Below are positions 35,053-43,280 of a DNA stretch of 64,000 bases, in pieces. The DNA is taken from assembly GCF_000716675.1 (NCBI RefSeq), contig NZ_JNXT01000046.1, positions 1 through 64,000 on the forward strand, given 5' to 3'. The stretch comes from Streptomyces alboflavus (GTDB lineage: Bacteria > Actinomycetota > Actinomycetes > Streptomycetales > Streptomycetaceae). A program made the position numbers and the translations under genes. Position 1 is the stretch's first letter. Every line of letters begins with the position of its first letter. A model generated the notes under the pieces. That model did no database searches. It saw only the letters and a list, made by a program, of their open reading frames with translations, and had not been told where the DNA came from.

Positions 35053-35674
35053 GAACGTGTGCCCCGTGCGAAGGGCAGCGGCATATTCGCCGCTTCAGAG
35101 TGAGGGCCCCCGCAGACCTCGACAATCGAACAGATTCACTGCACTGGCGAACCGGAGATTCCGGGAAGTGGTAATCGAGCCACTAAAGCCGTAAGCATCA
35201 CGGACGCACCAATTAGGCGATCAAGGGACGCGCAGGCAGATATATGATCAACGTGCATGAGAGATGCAAGTAAGTCAAATACGGACGACAATAGGTTGGC
35301 TGGTTGACGCCGTAGCGCAGTTTCAGGAATGCTGGAACTGTGCTACCGCAGATCCGAGCGGGCGACTTACGAGTGATCCTTTCTGTCGCCTCGCCGCGTG
35401 TGAAATCAGGCAGCAATGTGTTGAGCCGCGAGGACGTCTGGGATTCTCGGGATCACCGGCTTCTCGCCAGCCACTCCGCGATCGCCCGTCGCCTTACCAT
35501 CTCCAGCCCGGCCGAACCCGGCTTCAACACTGAGGCCGTAGGGGAAGGTCCACGTCCGGTTGATGCTCCCGCAGGAGCCGCCAGCACCGTCAAGTACGGG
35601 CCTCGCCGAACGGCTCCGAGCGACGCACCCGCAGGGACTCGGCCGCCGACTGGATCTGTGCCTCGCCGGCGTGT
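35053..35674. other. Low-GC spacer between NTPase operon and prophage remnant
   Basis: About 620 bp, clearly more A/T-rich around 35195-35300 (for example CAGATATATGATCAACG), with no supported gene. It contains the operon promoter region and probably one junction of imported DNA. Confidence 0.4.
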
Positions 35675-36175
35675 TCATCGTCCACGCCCAGTAGACGTTC
35701 CGTTTCCGAACAAGTCGTCGCCCTCAGCGCCGAGAGCCACAAGCACCCCCTCGAAGCGCAGCCCTCTCACGTTCAGCAGCCAGCTCTTCCCGGCGCGCGG
35801 CCTGCAACTCGCTTTCCTGGGAAGCCAGTTCCCGGTATTCCACCGCCGACAGCGCCGCCCGCTCGTCTTGACTTCCCTCTGCGTGGTCACGAAATCGGAG
35901 AGAGCCTTCGGGCTGTCTAACCCGAGCGTGGACAACAGGCGCTTGATCGCGGCGCGTTCGCCCTGAGCCTTCTCCCGCGTCAGCAACTTCCCCAGACGGT
36001 CCTGGGTCACAGTGACCTGCTCATCCTGCCCACCCGTGTCGATGCCCTCGCCCAACTGCTGGTCATGCGTCTCACCCTCCGAAGAGGCGTCGAGAATCGG
36101 ATAGATCGGCCGCCCGTCCGGGCGGAAGCCGACAGGACGGCAAGGCAGTGAGGGCCAGACCGCAAACTCCCCCAA
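35675..36175 (-). pseudogene. Degraded phage scaffold-like protein
   Basis: One frame starts with GRPIYPILDASSEGE and VTVTQDRLGKLLTREKAQGERAAIKRLLSTLGLDSPKALSDFV, which is the layout of actinophage scaffold proteins split by their usual acidic N terminus. The next part is only protein-like in a second frame (DERAALSAVEYRELASQES, then REELAAERERAALR), after which the first frame resumes (RFEGVLVALGAEGDDLFGN). Two compensating frameshifts in a coiled-coil region therefore mark it as a pseudogene. It lies downstream of a portal remnant on the same strand, in the order found in phages. Confidence 0.55.
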
Positions 36176-36522
36176 AGCGTGCCCCCGCGCTGCCGATCAT
36201 TGCAATCAAACCCATCACCGGACCAAAAGATCAATCCGCCTCTGACACTCAACCACCTTTGCCTGTAGGCCAATTACGTTAGTATGAGCACTGAGACGCC
36301 CTGGCTTCGGCCACGGAGTGGCACCCGAGGGCAACCGGTGCCCCCTGCGACTACTGACCACCGACGCTGGACAGCACGTGCGCAGGGTCTCGCTCGGAAC
36401 CCACGAGACGGAGAATTCAAAGTTTCTGGCGTCGGCAGGAACTCAGGTTGGCCATATGAACGAATGGCCGGGCTGAGTCCTGCTATGCCTCAGTCCGGCT
36501 CCGTACTCGAAATTGGGGAGCA
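36176..36522. other. Spacer inside prophage-remnant region
   Basis: About 350 bp without a recognisable gene and lower in GC than the surroundings (for example around 36260-36290 and 36415-36470). Confidence 0.4.
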
Positions 36523-36690
36523 ATGGACTGGAACACCGCCACCCTCCTGGCGCTTGCCGCCTTCGGGCTTCTGGGCCTTCTGGTGAAGCTGCTGACCGGT
36601 TTACTACACCAACTGCCCGAGCTCTTCCGGGCCCTTCATGAGGCCAAGAGGGCGATGCGGGAAGACGCTGATGGCGATCATGCCGATTAG
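36523..36690 (+). CDS. Small single-pass membrane protein (55 aa)
   Basis: ATG at 36523 with GGGGAG about 3-5 nt upstream; 55 aa. Residues 5-30 are hydrophobic (TATLLALAAFGLLGLLVKLL), followed by an amphipathic charged tail (LFRALHEAKRAMREDADGDHAD). The strong ribosome site, clean membrane segment and acidic tail suggest a real gene even though it is shorter than usual cut-offs. It lies between two phage gene remnants but on the opposite strand. A holin- or toxin-like role is conceivable but unsupported. No family recognised. Confidence 0.5.
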   Translation: MDWNTATLLALAAFGLLGLLVKLLTGLLHQLPELFRALHEAKRAMREDADGDHAD

Positions 36691-36789
36691 GCCGCCTGAG
36701 GCTGTCCTCGTCCGTGGTCTCCGCAGAACTACGAGTGGCTGCCGCCCGGCCCCATCCTCCTCGCCACCCTGGCCCTGCCGCGCAGCGGC

Positions 36790-37417
36790 CTACGCCATCC
36801 GCACCGCGGCCCCCTGTTCTGCTTTCGCCCGGATCCGCTCCACCTCCTGCGACACATCCTTGATTGGATACCGGCCTCCAGCAGCAACATCACCACCGTC
36901 TCCGCCTTGACGACCTCCTCCAGCACCGCTCCCCGGTCCGTCGGCGTGTGCGGTGGCCACGGCAGCCGCATCAGCACCGTTTCCCCAGCCGCCCAGCCCT
37001 CTGCCAGCCCAGCCTGGTAGAGCCGCTGCACCATGAGCAGCAACCGGTACTTGCACTCCCGCGCAGGCCGCTTCATGCCGATCAACGCGTCCAGCGGCCC
37101 CAGCGCCAACTTCAGCGCGTACCCGGACGGCACCTCCGTGGCGTCCAGCGTCCCCGAGCCCGGCCGCCGTCACCCGCGAGTTCGCCGCGATCCTCTCCAC
37201 CAGGTGATCCACGCTCACCCGCAGCTCGGCTAACTGCGGCGACATGTCCAATGCGTCCAGGGTCGACAGCCACCACTACCCGCTGAAGGTCCGGCAGATG
37301 CTCGGGCAGAGGACGGAACCACTGAGCCGCGCCGGGCATGGCCTGCTTCGCGGGCCAGAGGCCGAGATCCCTGGGCCCGGGCCAGTTCCGGACCGAGTAG
37401 CCGCCCCCTGCCGACAT
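36790..37417 (-). pseudogene. Degraded phage portal protein
   Basis: Portal-like segments are spread over three frames: AAQWFRPLPEHLPDLQRV upstream, then MDMSPQLAELRVSVDHLVERI, then VPSGYALKLALGPLDALIGMKRPARECKYRLLL, and finally AGYPIKDVSQEVERIRAKAEQGA before the stop at 36790. The order and content (ALKL...ALIG...K.R..LL, then a C-terminal VSQEVERIR helix) fit SPP1-type portal proteins of actinophages. Several frameshifts separate the blocks, so it cannot be functional. It precedes the scaffold-like remnant on the same strand. Confidence 0.6.
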
Positions 37418-37524
37418 CAGTCCTGTTTCCGCAGGTCAGTGCGAGTACAGAGTGTGCACCACCAGCAGACGAAGAACCTTCTGGTGTCGTACTCGCCGAA
37501 GAAGCTCGGCTTCTTCTAGAGGCA

Positions 37525-37575
37525 CGAGCGAAGGCGCCTGAGCTGGGCTCTTGCCCGTCAGGCGCCTTTCGCTCG
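37525..37575. terminator. Strong hairpin terminator
   Basis: CGAGCGAAGGCGCCTGA (37525-37541) pairs with TCAGGCGCCTTTCGCTCG (37558-37575), one bulged base. A short relic reading frame ending YSPKKLGFF stops at 37519, just before it, so the hairpin probably ended a gene that has been lost to the left. Confidence 0.75.
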
Positions 37576-37681
37576 GCCCGCCCCACTTCCCGCCCCTGTT
37601 TCTGAGCGGCCGCTGTGCTCGGTGTCGAGTGGGGCCGGGGCGCGCGGCGGAGCGGCTGGCTCCGGGTGCGGCGCTACCGTC

Positions 37682-38488
37682 ATGAGGGTGACGGGAATCA
37701 ATGCCGGCCAGCGGTGGTCCGAGTCCATGTCGGCTGCCTACGAGCAGTACCTGGTGCCGGTGGTCTTCCGGCCCTTCGCCGAGGACATGGCCGCGCGGGC
37801 AGCGGTACTGCGACCACGGCGGATTCTTGAACTGGCGGCGGGTACAGGTGTGTTGACGTCGCGGCTGCTCGCGGCGGTGCCGTCGGCCGAGGTGACGGCC
37901 ACCGACCTCAACGAGGCCATGGTCGCCTTCGGGTCGTCACGGGTCCCGGGCGCGGTGTGGCGGACGGCCCCCGCGCAGCGGCTGCCGTTCCCGGACGGCG
38001 GCTTCGACCTGGTGGTCTGCCAGTTCGGCGCGATGTTCTTTCCCGACCGGGTCGCGGCCTTCACCGAGGTCCGGCGCGTGTTGGGCCCGGGCGGCCGGTT
38101 CTTGTTCAACACCTGGGGCCCGCTCAGTACGCACGGTTTCGAAGTCGCGTTGCAGGCAGGTCTGGAGCGGGCCTTTCCGGCCGACCCGCCCCGGTTCTTC
38201 CCGACGGTTCCGCACGGCTACGCCGACCCCGCTGCCGTAACCGCTGATCTGACGGCCGCCGGTTTCACCGTCGAGGAGGAGCAGAAGCTGACGCTTCAGG
38301 GCCGGGCCGCCTCGACCGCCGACCTCGCCACCGGATACCTCACCGGGACACCGGTGCGCGCGGCCGTCGAGGAGCGCGGCGACGGACCGGCTGTCCGGGC
38401 CACCGTCATCGACGAGATGACGTCCCGACTGGGCCCGGGGCCGGTCACCGCCCCGATGACGGCGTACGTCTTCCGCGCCGCGGCGTGA
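37682..38488 (+). CDS. Class I SAM-dependent methyltransferase
   Basis: ATG at 37682; GTG at 37688 is an alternative and no strong ribosome site is visible. 268 aa. The SAM-binding motif I is ILELAAGTGVLTSRLLAAVP, followed by VTATDLNEAMV (acidic residue binding ribose) and motif II/III LPFPDGGFDLVVCQFGAMFFPD, all typical of UbiE/Methyltransf_11 enzymes. The C-terminal part is a small substrate cap. The acceptor is unknown. It stands alone after a terminator and is followed by a 15-bp tandem repeat. Confidence 0.85.
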   Translation: MRVTGINAGQRWSESMSAAYEQYLVPVVFRPFAEDMAARAAVLRPRRILELAAGTGVLTSRLLAAVPSAEVTATDLNEAMVAFGSSRVPGAVWRTAPAQRLPFPDGGFDLVVCQFGAMFFPDRVAAFTEVRRVLGPGGRFLFNTWGPLSTHGFEVALQAGLERAFPADPPRFFPTVPHGYADPAAVTADLTAAGFTVEEEQKLTLQGRAASTADLATGYLTGTPVRAAVEERGDGPAVRATVIDEMTSRLGPGPVTAPMTAYVFRAAA

Positions 38489-38513
38489 CACACATGTCGC
38501 ACCCGCGCCGAGG

Positions 38514-38618
38514 TCGGAAGGCCCCTGCTCGGAGCACCGCTGCTCGGAGCACCGCTCTTCGGAAGGCCCCTGTTCGGAGAGCCCCTGTTCGGAGAGCCGC
38601 CGTTCGGAGAGTCCTTGC
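38514..38618 (+). repeat. Tandem repeat, 7 units of 15 bp
   Basis: Seven successive 15-bp units, each starting TCGGA (examples TCGGAAGGCCCCTGC and TCGGAGAGCCCCTGT). The unit length is a multiple of three, and both strands stay open (minus strand gives LSEQG-type pentapeptides), but no start or ribosome site supports translation. It lies 25 bp after the methyltransferase stop. Confidence 0.9.
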
Positions 38619-38756
38619 TGCGCGCAGGGTCCTACCGTCATCAGCAGCGTGGCGATGCTGTCCGGTCCGGTGGCCACGCGCGCAGAATGCTGCCGCACCG
38701 CTCGCGCATGGGTGCGGGAGCGGTGCGGCAGCCGCAGAGCGCGGCAGCAGGAGCGA

Positions 38757-39866
38757 TCAGGCGAAGCGGCGGACGAACACGTCCGACTTGCCGTTGGTGT
38801 CACCGGGCACGATGTCGTCGGCCTTGGACGCGAAGACCACGTCGCGTCCGCCCGTGCTGACCGCGTCGACCCCGGCCGAGGCGGGCTGGTTCGAGACGAC
38901 CTCGTCGGTGCCCGCGCCCAGGTCGCGCAGGACGAGCGACGGTCCGGTCGTGTCGTTCGGGGCGTACAGCAGATGGTTGCCGGTGGGGTCGATGGCCAGG
39001 CCCTTGACGTCCGGGACTCGTTGGGCGGTGCCCGAGCTCACGTCGTGGACGTAGGTGTCGGAGCCGGAGAGGTAGACGACCTTGCTGCCGTCCTCGCTGA
39101 TCTGGACGATCGTCGCTTCCTTGGCCGGGCCCTCGATCGGGTCGGAGGTGGAGCCGTGGTCCCGGTCCCACACGAAGACGTCCTTGGCCTTGCCGTCCTG
39201 GTAGGCGACGAAGCGGCCGTCACCGCTGATGGAAGGACGGGACGGCGCGGTGTGGTCGAACCAAGCCAGCTCCTGCTTGGTGTTGGCCTGCCAGTCCCAT
39301 ACGTCGATGCGCTGGCTGGACGACGGTCGACCGATGGTGGCCACATTGGCGACATAGCGGCCGTCCCCGCTCAGCGACGGCTGACTGCAGTTGAGAGCAT
39401 CGCAGTTGAGGCCGATCGAACTGCCCGCGGTCCATTGGGCCAGCTTGACCTTGGTGTCCCTGAACAGCAGTACCCAGTACGCGGAGTACTCCCCGTCACC
39501 GCTGATCACCGGGGAGCCGATCGGGTGGCTGCCCACCTGCTTGAGCTGCCCCGACGGCTCGTCACGCAGATACACCCTGTCGCTTCCCGCAGCGTTGCCG
39601 GGCGTGAAGTTCTTCGCCGACGACGTGAAGGCGATGCGGCGTCCGTCGGTCGTGATCGCGCCTCCGGTGGAATCGCCGTCGGACTGCGTGCCGTCGGCCG
39701 CGACACTGATCCTCTCCACACCCGCTCCGCTGTCTCGCGCGGCGCCCGCGGGCTCGGCCGAGGCGGCGGCTCCGGGCAGCACCGCGGTGACCGCGCACAG
39801 CGCGATCGCCGCGCCTGACGCACCCCACACGCGTCTGGTGGTTCTCCGGCTGGTGTTTCCCCTCAT
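38757..39866 (-). CDS. Secreted TolB/PD40-type beta-propeller protein
   Basis: ATG at 39866 with a purine-rich GGGGGAAAA upstream; 369 aa. The signal peptide (RRTTRRVWGASGAAIALCAVTAV) includes a twin-basic start and ends near ASAEPA. The rest repeats the PD40/WD40-like unit: ITTDGRRIAFTSSA, VISGDGEYSAYWV, SLSGDGRYVANVA, SISGDGRFVAYQD, QISEDGSKVVYLS, AIDPTGNHLLYAP, giving about six blades. It has no enzymatic motif. Such proteins are common secreted binding proteins in Streptomyces, with unknown ligands. No operon partner. Confidence 0.87.
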   Translation of the reverse strand: MRGNTSRRTTRRVWGASGAAIALCAVTAVLPGAAASAEPAGAARDSGAGVERISVAADGTQSDGDSTGGAITTDGRRIAFTSSAKNFTPGNAAGSDRVYLRDEPSGQLKQVGSHPIGSPVISGDGEYSAYWVLLFRDTKVKLAQWTAGSSIGLNCDALNCSQPSLSGDGRYVANVATIGRPSSSQRIDVWDWQANTKQELAWFDHTAPSRPSISGDGRFVAYQDGKAKDVFVWDRDHGSTSDPIEGPAKEATIVQISEDGSKVVYLSGSDTYVHDVSSGTAQRVPDVKGLAIDPTGNHLLYAPNDTTGPSLVLRDLGAGTDEVVSNQPASAGVDAVSTGGRDVVFASKADDIVPGDTNGKSDVFVRRFA

Positions 39867-40110
39867 TTTTCCCCCACTCAGAAAGGTCTCGCCCCCGGTC
39901 CCCTACCGGAGGTCCCCCAGCATGCAACCGCGACGGCGCTGAGGGGTCAATGAGGCACATGACATGTGAGAGGCGGCGTTTCGGTCATAGGGGATCGGGA
40001 CCCGAACTCCACCCGCAGTTCCTCGGTGTCGGCCCGGCCACGCCACGTCCGCACCCTCTGATCCCGAGCACACCCCCACCAGGGCGGAAGTGCCCGCCAG
40101 CCACACCCGG

Positions 40111-40491
40111 TCACCGGGGAACAACGCGTCGGACCAGTTCCGGCGTCCATTCCACGTATTCCACCTCCGGCCCTCCGGCATGACGTGCGTACAGATAACG
40201 GCCTGTGGGTGCGGGCGTGGCAGCCTCGGTGATCACGGCTCCGGCCGCAAGCAGAGTCTCTGTCAGATCATCCAGATCGGCTACGACGACCGTCGCGGAG
40301 CCGTGCATGTGCCTCGCGCGCTCCTCTGGAGGGCCCGCGAACAGGAGGAAGTCACCGATGCCCACCAATTGCACCTCGCCGTCCGTGAAACGGAAGTCGG
40401 GCTCATCGGAACCGGTCAACTGCTGGAGCAGAGGGAGGGACTGCTCGACGCTGTCCGCATAGAGGCGGGCATATGTCTTGAGGATGCTCAT
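40111..40491 (-). CDS. VOC-superfamily (glyoxalase/dioxygenase-like) protein
   Basis: ATG at 40491 with AGGAAG about 5 nt upstream; 126 aa. One vicinal-oxygen-chelate module pair is visible: LKTYARLYADSVEQSLPLLQQL, a strand with VQLVGIGDFLLFAGP, the His-containing HMHGSATVVVADLDDLTETL and the final Glu strand EVEYVEWTPE. Length is that of single-domain VOC proteins. It could be an antibiotic-binding or lyase-type member; the sequence does not decide. Confidence 0.82.
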   Translation of the reverse strand: MSILKTYARLYADSVEQSLPLLQQLTGSDEPDFRFTDGEVQLVGIGDFLLFAGPPEERARHMHGSATVVVADLDDLTETLLAAGAVITEAATPAPTGRYLYARHAGGPEVEYVEWTPELVRRVVPR

Positions 40492-40918
40492 TGCGCTTCC
40501 TATAAGGAGGGACTAACGGAAACCGGCCTCTTTCTTCGGGTTTCTTCGGGCCTCCTGGAACCGTAAATGCCCCTTGCTCACCTCACAAGAAGGCACTTTG
40601 AGGCGAGAAAGGAACCGGGAGGTAACCGTCCCCAGGAAGTTGGGGGGGCGACCTGGCGACGCCCATGGTGGAGGTGAGGTTGGGCTGGGCGCCAGCCACC
40701 GGCCACCAGCCACCAGCCACCAGCCACCAGCCGAGGAAAAGCCGTGGACGGGCCCCCGGCAGATCACTTACTGTGTGGCTCCACGCCCTGAGACGGATGG
40801 AAGGAGGCGAGTGCCGTGCGGTTCACACCTTTCCAGCGCTCCCTCTTGCCGCTGTCCCGGCGTGGTTCGTGAGTCCTGACCGGGAGCGCTTTAAGCAGCA
40901 CGCATCCCGGAGGAATCC
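40492..40918. other. Intergenic region with heptamer repeat
   Basis: About 425 bp without a supported gene; it is the divergent promoter region between the VOC and GNAT genes. Five tandem heptamers lie at 40695-40729. Confidence 0.45.
40695..40729 (+). repeat. Heptamer tandem repeat (GCCACCA)
   Basis: One GCCACCG followed by four perfect GCCACCA units. Noncoding, in the divergent VOC/GNAT region. A likely length-variable locus. Confidence 0.85.
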
Positions 40919-41818
40919 ATGACCGATCCGGTCATCCACGCGCTCTCCTCGCGCGACGCTCATCTCTTCGACGCACTCCCCGACCCCCTGGACGCCCGAG
41001 AAGCCCATCGGCGTACCCAATTCCGCACCGAATGGAAGCGCGTCGCCCTGCGCGACGGCGAGGTCGTCGCACGCGGCGCGTGGTGGGGCGGCCCCGACGA
41101 CTCGGAGCCCGTCAACGTCAACTGGTTCGACGTGGCCGAGGGCGAGGAGGAGGCAGGGGCCGCACTCCTGCGCTCCGCTCCCTGGCAGGTCGAACTGGAG
41201 ATCAACCTGCCCGGCGGCTGGCGGGACAAGCCCGACCTGCGCGCCGCCGCCGAGGCGCGCTTCGCCGCCGCACGCGCCGCGGGGTACGAACTCCTGGTGG
41301 AACGCTTCCTGTACCGCTGGACCCCGGAGCGAGGTCTCCCCCAGCGGCCCGGACGCCTGCGCTTCAGCGCCGAACCCGACGACACCGTGTTCTTCGACGC
41401 GTTGCGCCGCATCCACTCCGTCACCCTGGACGCCCACGCGCTCAGGGCCATCGAGGAGGGTGGCCCCGACCGCGCCGCACAGGAGGAACTCGACTTCTTC
41501 CACTGGTGCCCCTCCCCACGGGAGTGGTGGCAGGTCGCGCACACGCCCGAGGGCGACCTGGCCGGCATCCACATCCCGGCCCACAACCCCTCCGGCCCGA
41601 CCGTCGGCTTCATCGGAGTCGTCCCGGAACAGCGCGGTCACGGCTACGCCTACGACCTCCTGGTGGAGTGCGCCCACCTCCTCGTCGAGCACGGCGCGGA
41701 GTTCATCAGCGGGGCGACGGACCAGGGCAACTTCCCCATGGCCGCGCACTTCGCCAAGGTCGGCTTCCCTGTCGTCAGGGAACGCATCAACTTCCACCCG
41801 ACGGGCCAAGCGGCCTAG
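40919..41818 (+). CDS. GNAT-family N-acetyltransferase
   Basis: ATG at 40919 with GGAGGA 5 nt upstream; 299 aa. The first half is a diverged GNAT-like domain (WWGGPDDSEPVNVNWFDVAEGEEEAG), and the second is canonical: VGFIGVVPEQRGHGYAYDLLVECAHLL holds the acetyl-CoA pyrophosphate-binding Q-x2-G-x-G/A loop, then ATDQGNFPMAAHFAKVGFPVV gives the later beta-bulge. Tandem-GNAT length fits Streptomyces aminoglycoside-type and mycothiol-synthase-like families, but the substrate is unknown. Followed by a terminator. Confidence 0.85.
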   Translation: MTDPVIHALSSRDAHLFDALPDPLDAREAHRRTQFRTEWKRVALRDGEVVARGAWWGGPDDSEPVNVNWFDVAEGEEEAGAALLRSAPWQVELEINLPGGWRDKPDLRAAAEARFAAARAAGYELLVERFLYRWTPERGLPQRPGRLRFSAEPDDTVFFDALRRIHSVTLDAHALRAIEEGGPDRAAQEELDFFHWCPSPREWWQVAHTPEGDLAGIHIPAHNPSGPTVGFIGVVPEQRGHGYAYDLLVECAHLLVEHGAEFISGATDQGNFPMAAHFAKVGFPVVRERINFHPTGQAA

Positions 41819-41843
41819 CGGCTAGCAAGGGGTAGCACGCGGT

Positions 41844-41878
41844 GAGGGGTCCGGTCCGAGGGCAGGTCCGGACCCCTC
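41844..41878 (+). terminator. Hairpin terminator after GNAT gene
   Basis: Perfect 11-bp stem GAGGGGTCCGG (41844-41854) and CCGGACCCCTC (41868-41878), 26 nt after the stop. Confidence 0.75.
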
Positions 41879-42036
41879 GTCGGCGAGGACTCCGCACCGC
41901 CGTTCACAGCGTCCGTCGCCGCGAGACCGGCATGATCACGCCGCCGTCCGCACCCACCACCTCGACCGACCGGCGGGAAGACGGCCGGATACAGTGCGGT
42001 CGACGGCAGCCTGGCTGCTCGACAAGGAGGGGAAGC

Positions 42037-43257
42037 GTGACCGGCACCAGCGAGACCCGAACCGCCGACAGTGCGGAGCACGAGACCCGGCAGAGCCGAC
42101 TGCACCGCCTGATGCGCCACCTCCCCCTGATCGCTCCCGTCCTGCTGTGGACCGTGCCCTGCTGGTTGCTGTTGCACACCGGCCAGCACTGGCCGCTCCC
42201 CGTCACGCTGGCCGGCACCGCGCTGTTCGCCCTCGGCCTCATCGGCATGCCGCTCGCGATGGTGCGCGGCCACGGCCGCCGCCAGCAGGACTGGGCGGCG
42301 ATCATCGGGGACACCCTGCTGGGCGCCATCTGGACCGTGTTCACCTGGTCCGTTCTCCTCGGCGCCCTGCTGCGGCTCACCCTGGCCATCACCGGTGTCG
42401 GTGACGGCCAGGACCGTGCCAGGGCCGTCACCTGGGCGGCCCTCGGCACCGCCGCCGTGCTGCTCGCCTGGGGGTACGCCGAGGCTCGCCGGGTGCCGCG
42501 GGTGCGCCGGCTCGACGTAGAGCTTCCGCGCCTGGGGGCCGGGTTGGACGGTACGCGCGTCGTCCTCATCACCGACACCCACTACGGCCCGCTCGACCGC
42601 GCCCGCTGGTCGGCGCGGGTCTGCGAGACGGTCAACACCCTGGAGGCCGACCTGGTCTGCCACACCGGGGACATCGCGGACGGCACGGCCGCACGCCGCC
42701 GCGCCCAGGCCGCACCGCTCGGCACCGTGCGGGCCACCCGGGCCCGGGTCTACGTCACCGGCAACCACGAGTACTACAGCCAGGCCCAGGGCTGGGTCGA
42801 CCTGATGGACGAGCTGGGCTGGGAGCCGCTGCGCAACCGCCACCTGCTCCTCGAACGCGAGGGCGACACCCTCGTGGTCGCCGGCGTGGACGACGTCACC
42901 GCCGAGTCCTCCGGCCTGCCCGGCCACCGTGCCCACCTCGCCGGAGCCCTGCACGGCGCCGACCCCGACCACCCCGTCCTGCTCCTGGCCCACCAGCCCA
43001 AGTTCATCGACCGGGCGGCGGCCGGCGGCGTCGACCTCCAGCTCTCCGGCCACACCCACGGCGGCCAGATCTGGCCCTTCCACCACCTGGTCCGCATCGA
43101 CCAGCCCGCACTGGCGGGCCTCAGCCGCCACGGCACCCGCACCCTCCTGTACACCAGCCGCGGCACCGGTTTCTGGGGCCCGCCCTTCCGCATCTTCGCG
43201 CCCAGCGAGATCACCCTGCTCGTACTCCGCTCCTCCCACGGCCCCACCTCGCCGTAG
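42037..43257 (+). CDS. Membrane-anchored metallophosphoesterase
   Basis: GTG at 42037 with AAGGAGGGG 5 nt upstream; 406 aa. Four hydrophobic segments (about residues 30-150) precede a calcineurin-like phosphoesterase domain. Metal ligands are visible in order: LITDTHYG (D-x-H), CHTGDIAD (G-D), VTGNHEYY (G-N-H-E), LLLAHQP (His) and LSGHTHGGQIWP (G-H-x-H). The arrangement is that of YkuE-type phosphodiesterases, which can act on phospholipid or UDP-sugar-lipid substrates at the membrane. No neighbour clarifies the role; the next gene is convergent. Confidence 0.88.
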   Translation: MTGTSETRTADSAEHETRQSRLHRLMRHLPLIAPVLLWTVPCWLLLHTGQHWPLPVTLAGTALFALGLIGMPLAMVRGHGRRQQDWAAIIGDTLLGAIWTVFTWSVLLGALLRLTLAITGVGDGQDRARAVTWAALGTAAVLLAWGYAEARRVPRVRRLDVELPRLGAGLDGTRVVLITDTHYGPLDRARWSARVCETVNTLEADLVCHTGDIADGTAARRRAQAAPLGTVRATRARVYVTGNHEYYSQAQGWVDLMDELGWEPLRNRHLLLEREGDTLVVAGVDDVTAESSGLPGHRAHLAGALHGADPDHPVLLLAHQPKFIDRAAAGGVDLQLSGHTHGGQIWPFHHLVRIDQPALAGLSRHGTRTLLYTSRGTGFWGPPFRIFAPSEITLLVLRSSHGPTSP

Positions 43258-43280
43258 CGCGGGCCGGGCCGCCGGTTCCG

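Noticed and set aside
37485..37519. Short reading-frame end YSPKKLGFF before the terminator at 37525
   Set aside because: It looks like the 3' end of a lost gene, but the preceding frame is not protein-like and no family could be named; too little for a feature.
40695..40729. CRISPR-like short repeats
   Set aside because: Heptamers directly abutting without spacers; a simple tandem repeat, not a CRISPR array.
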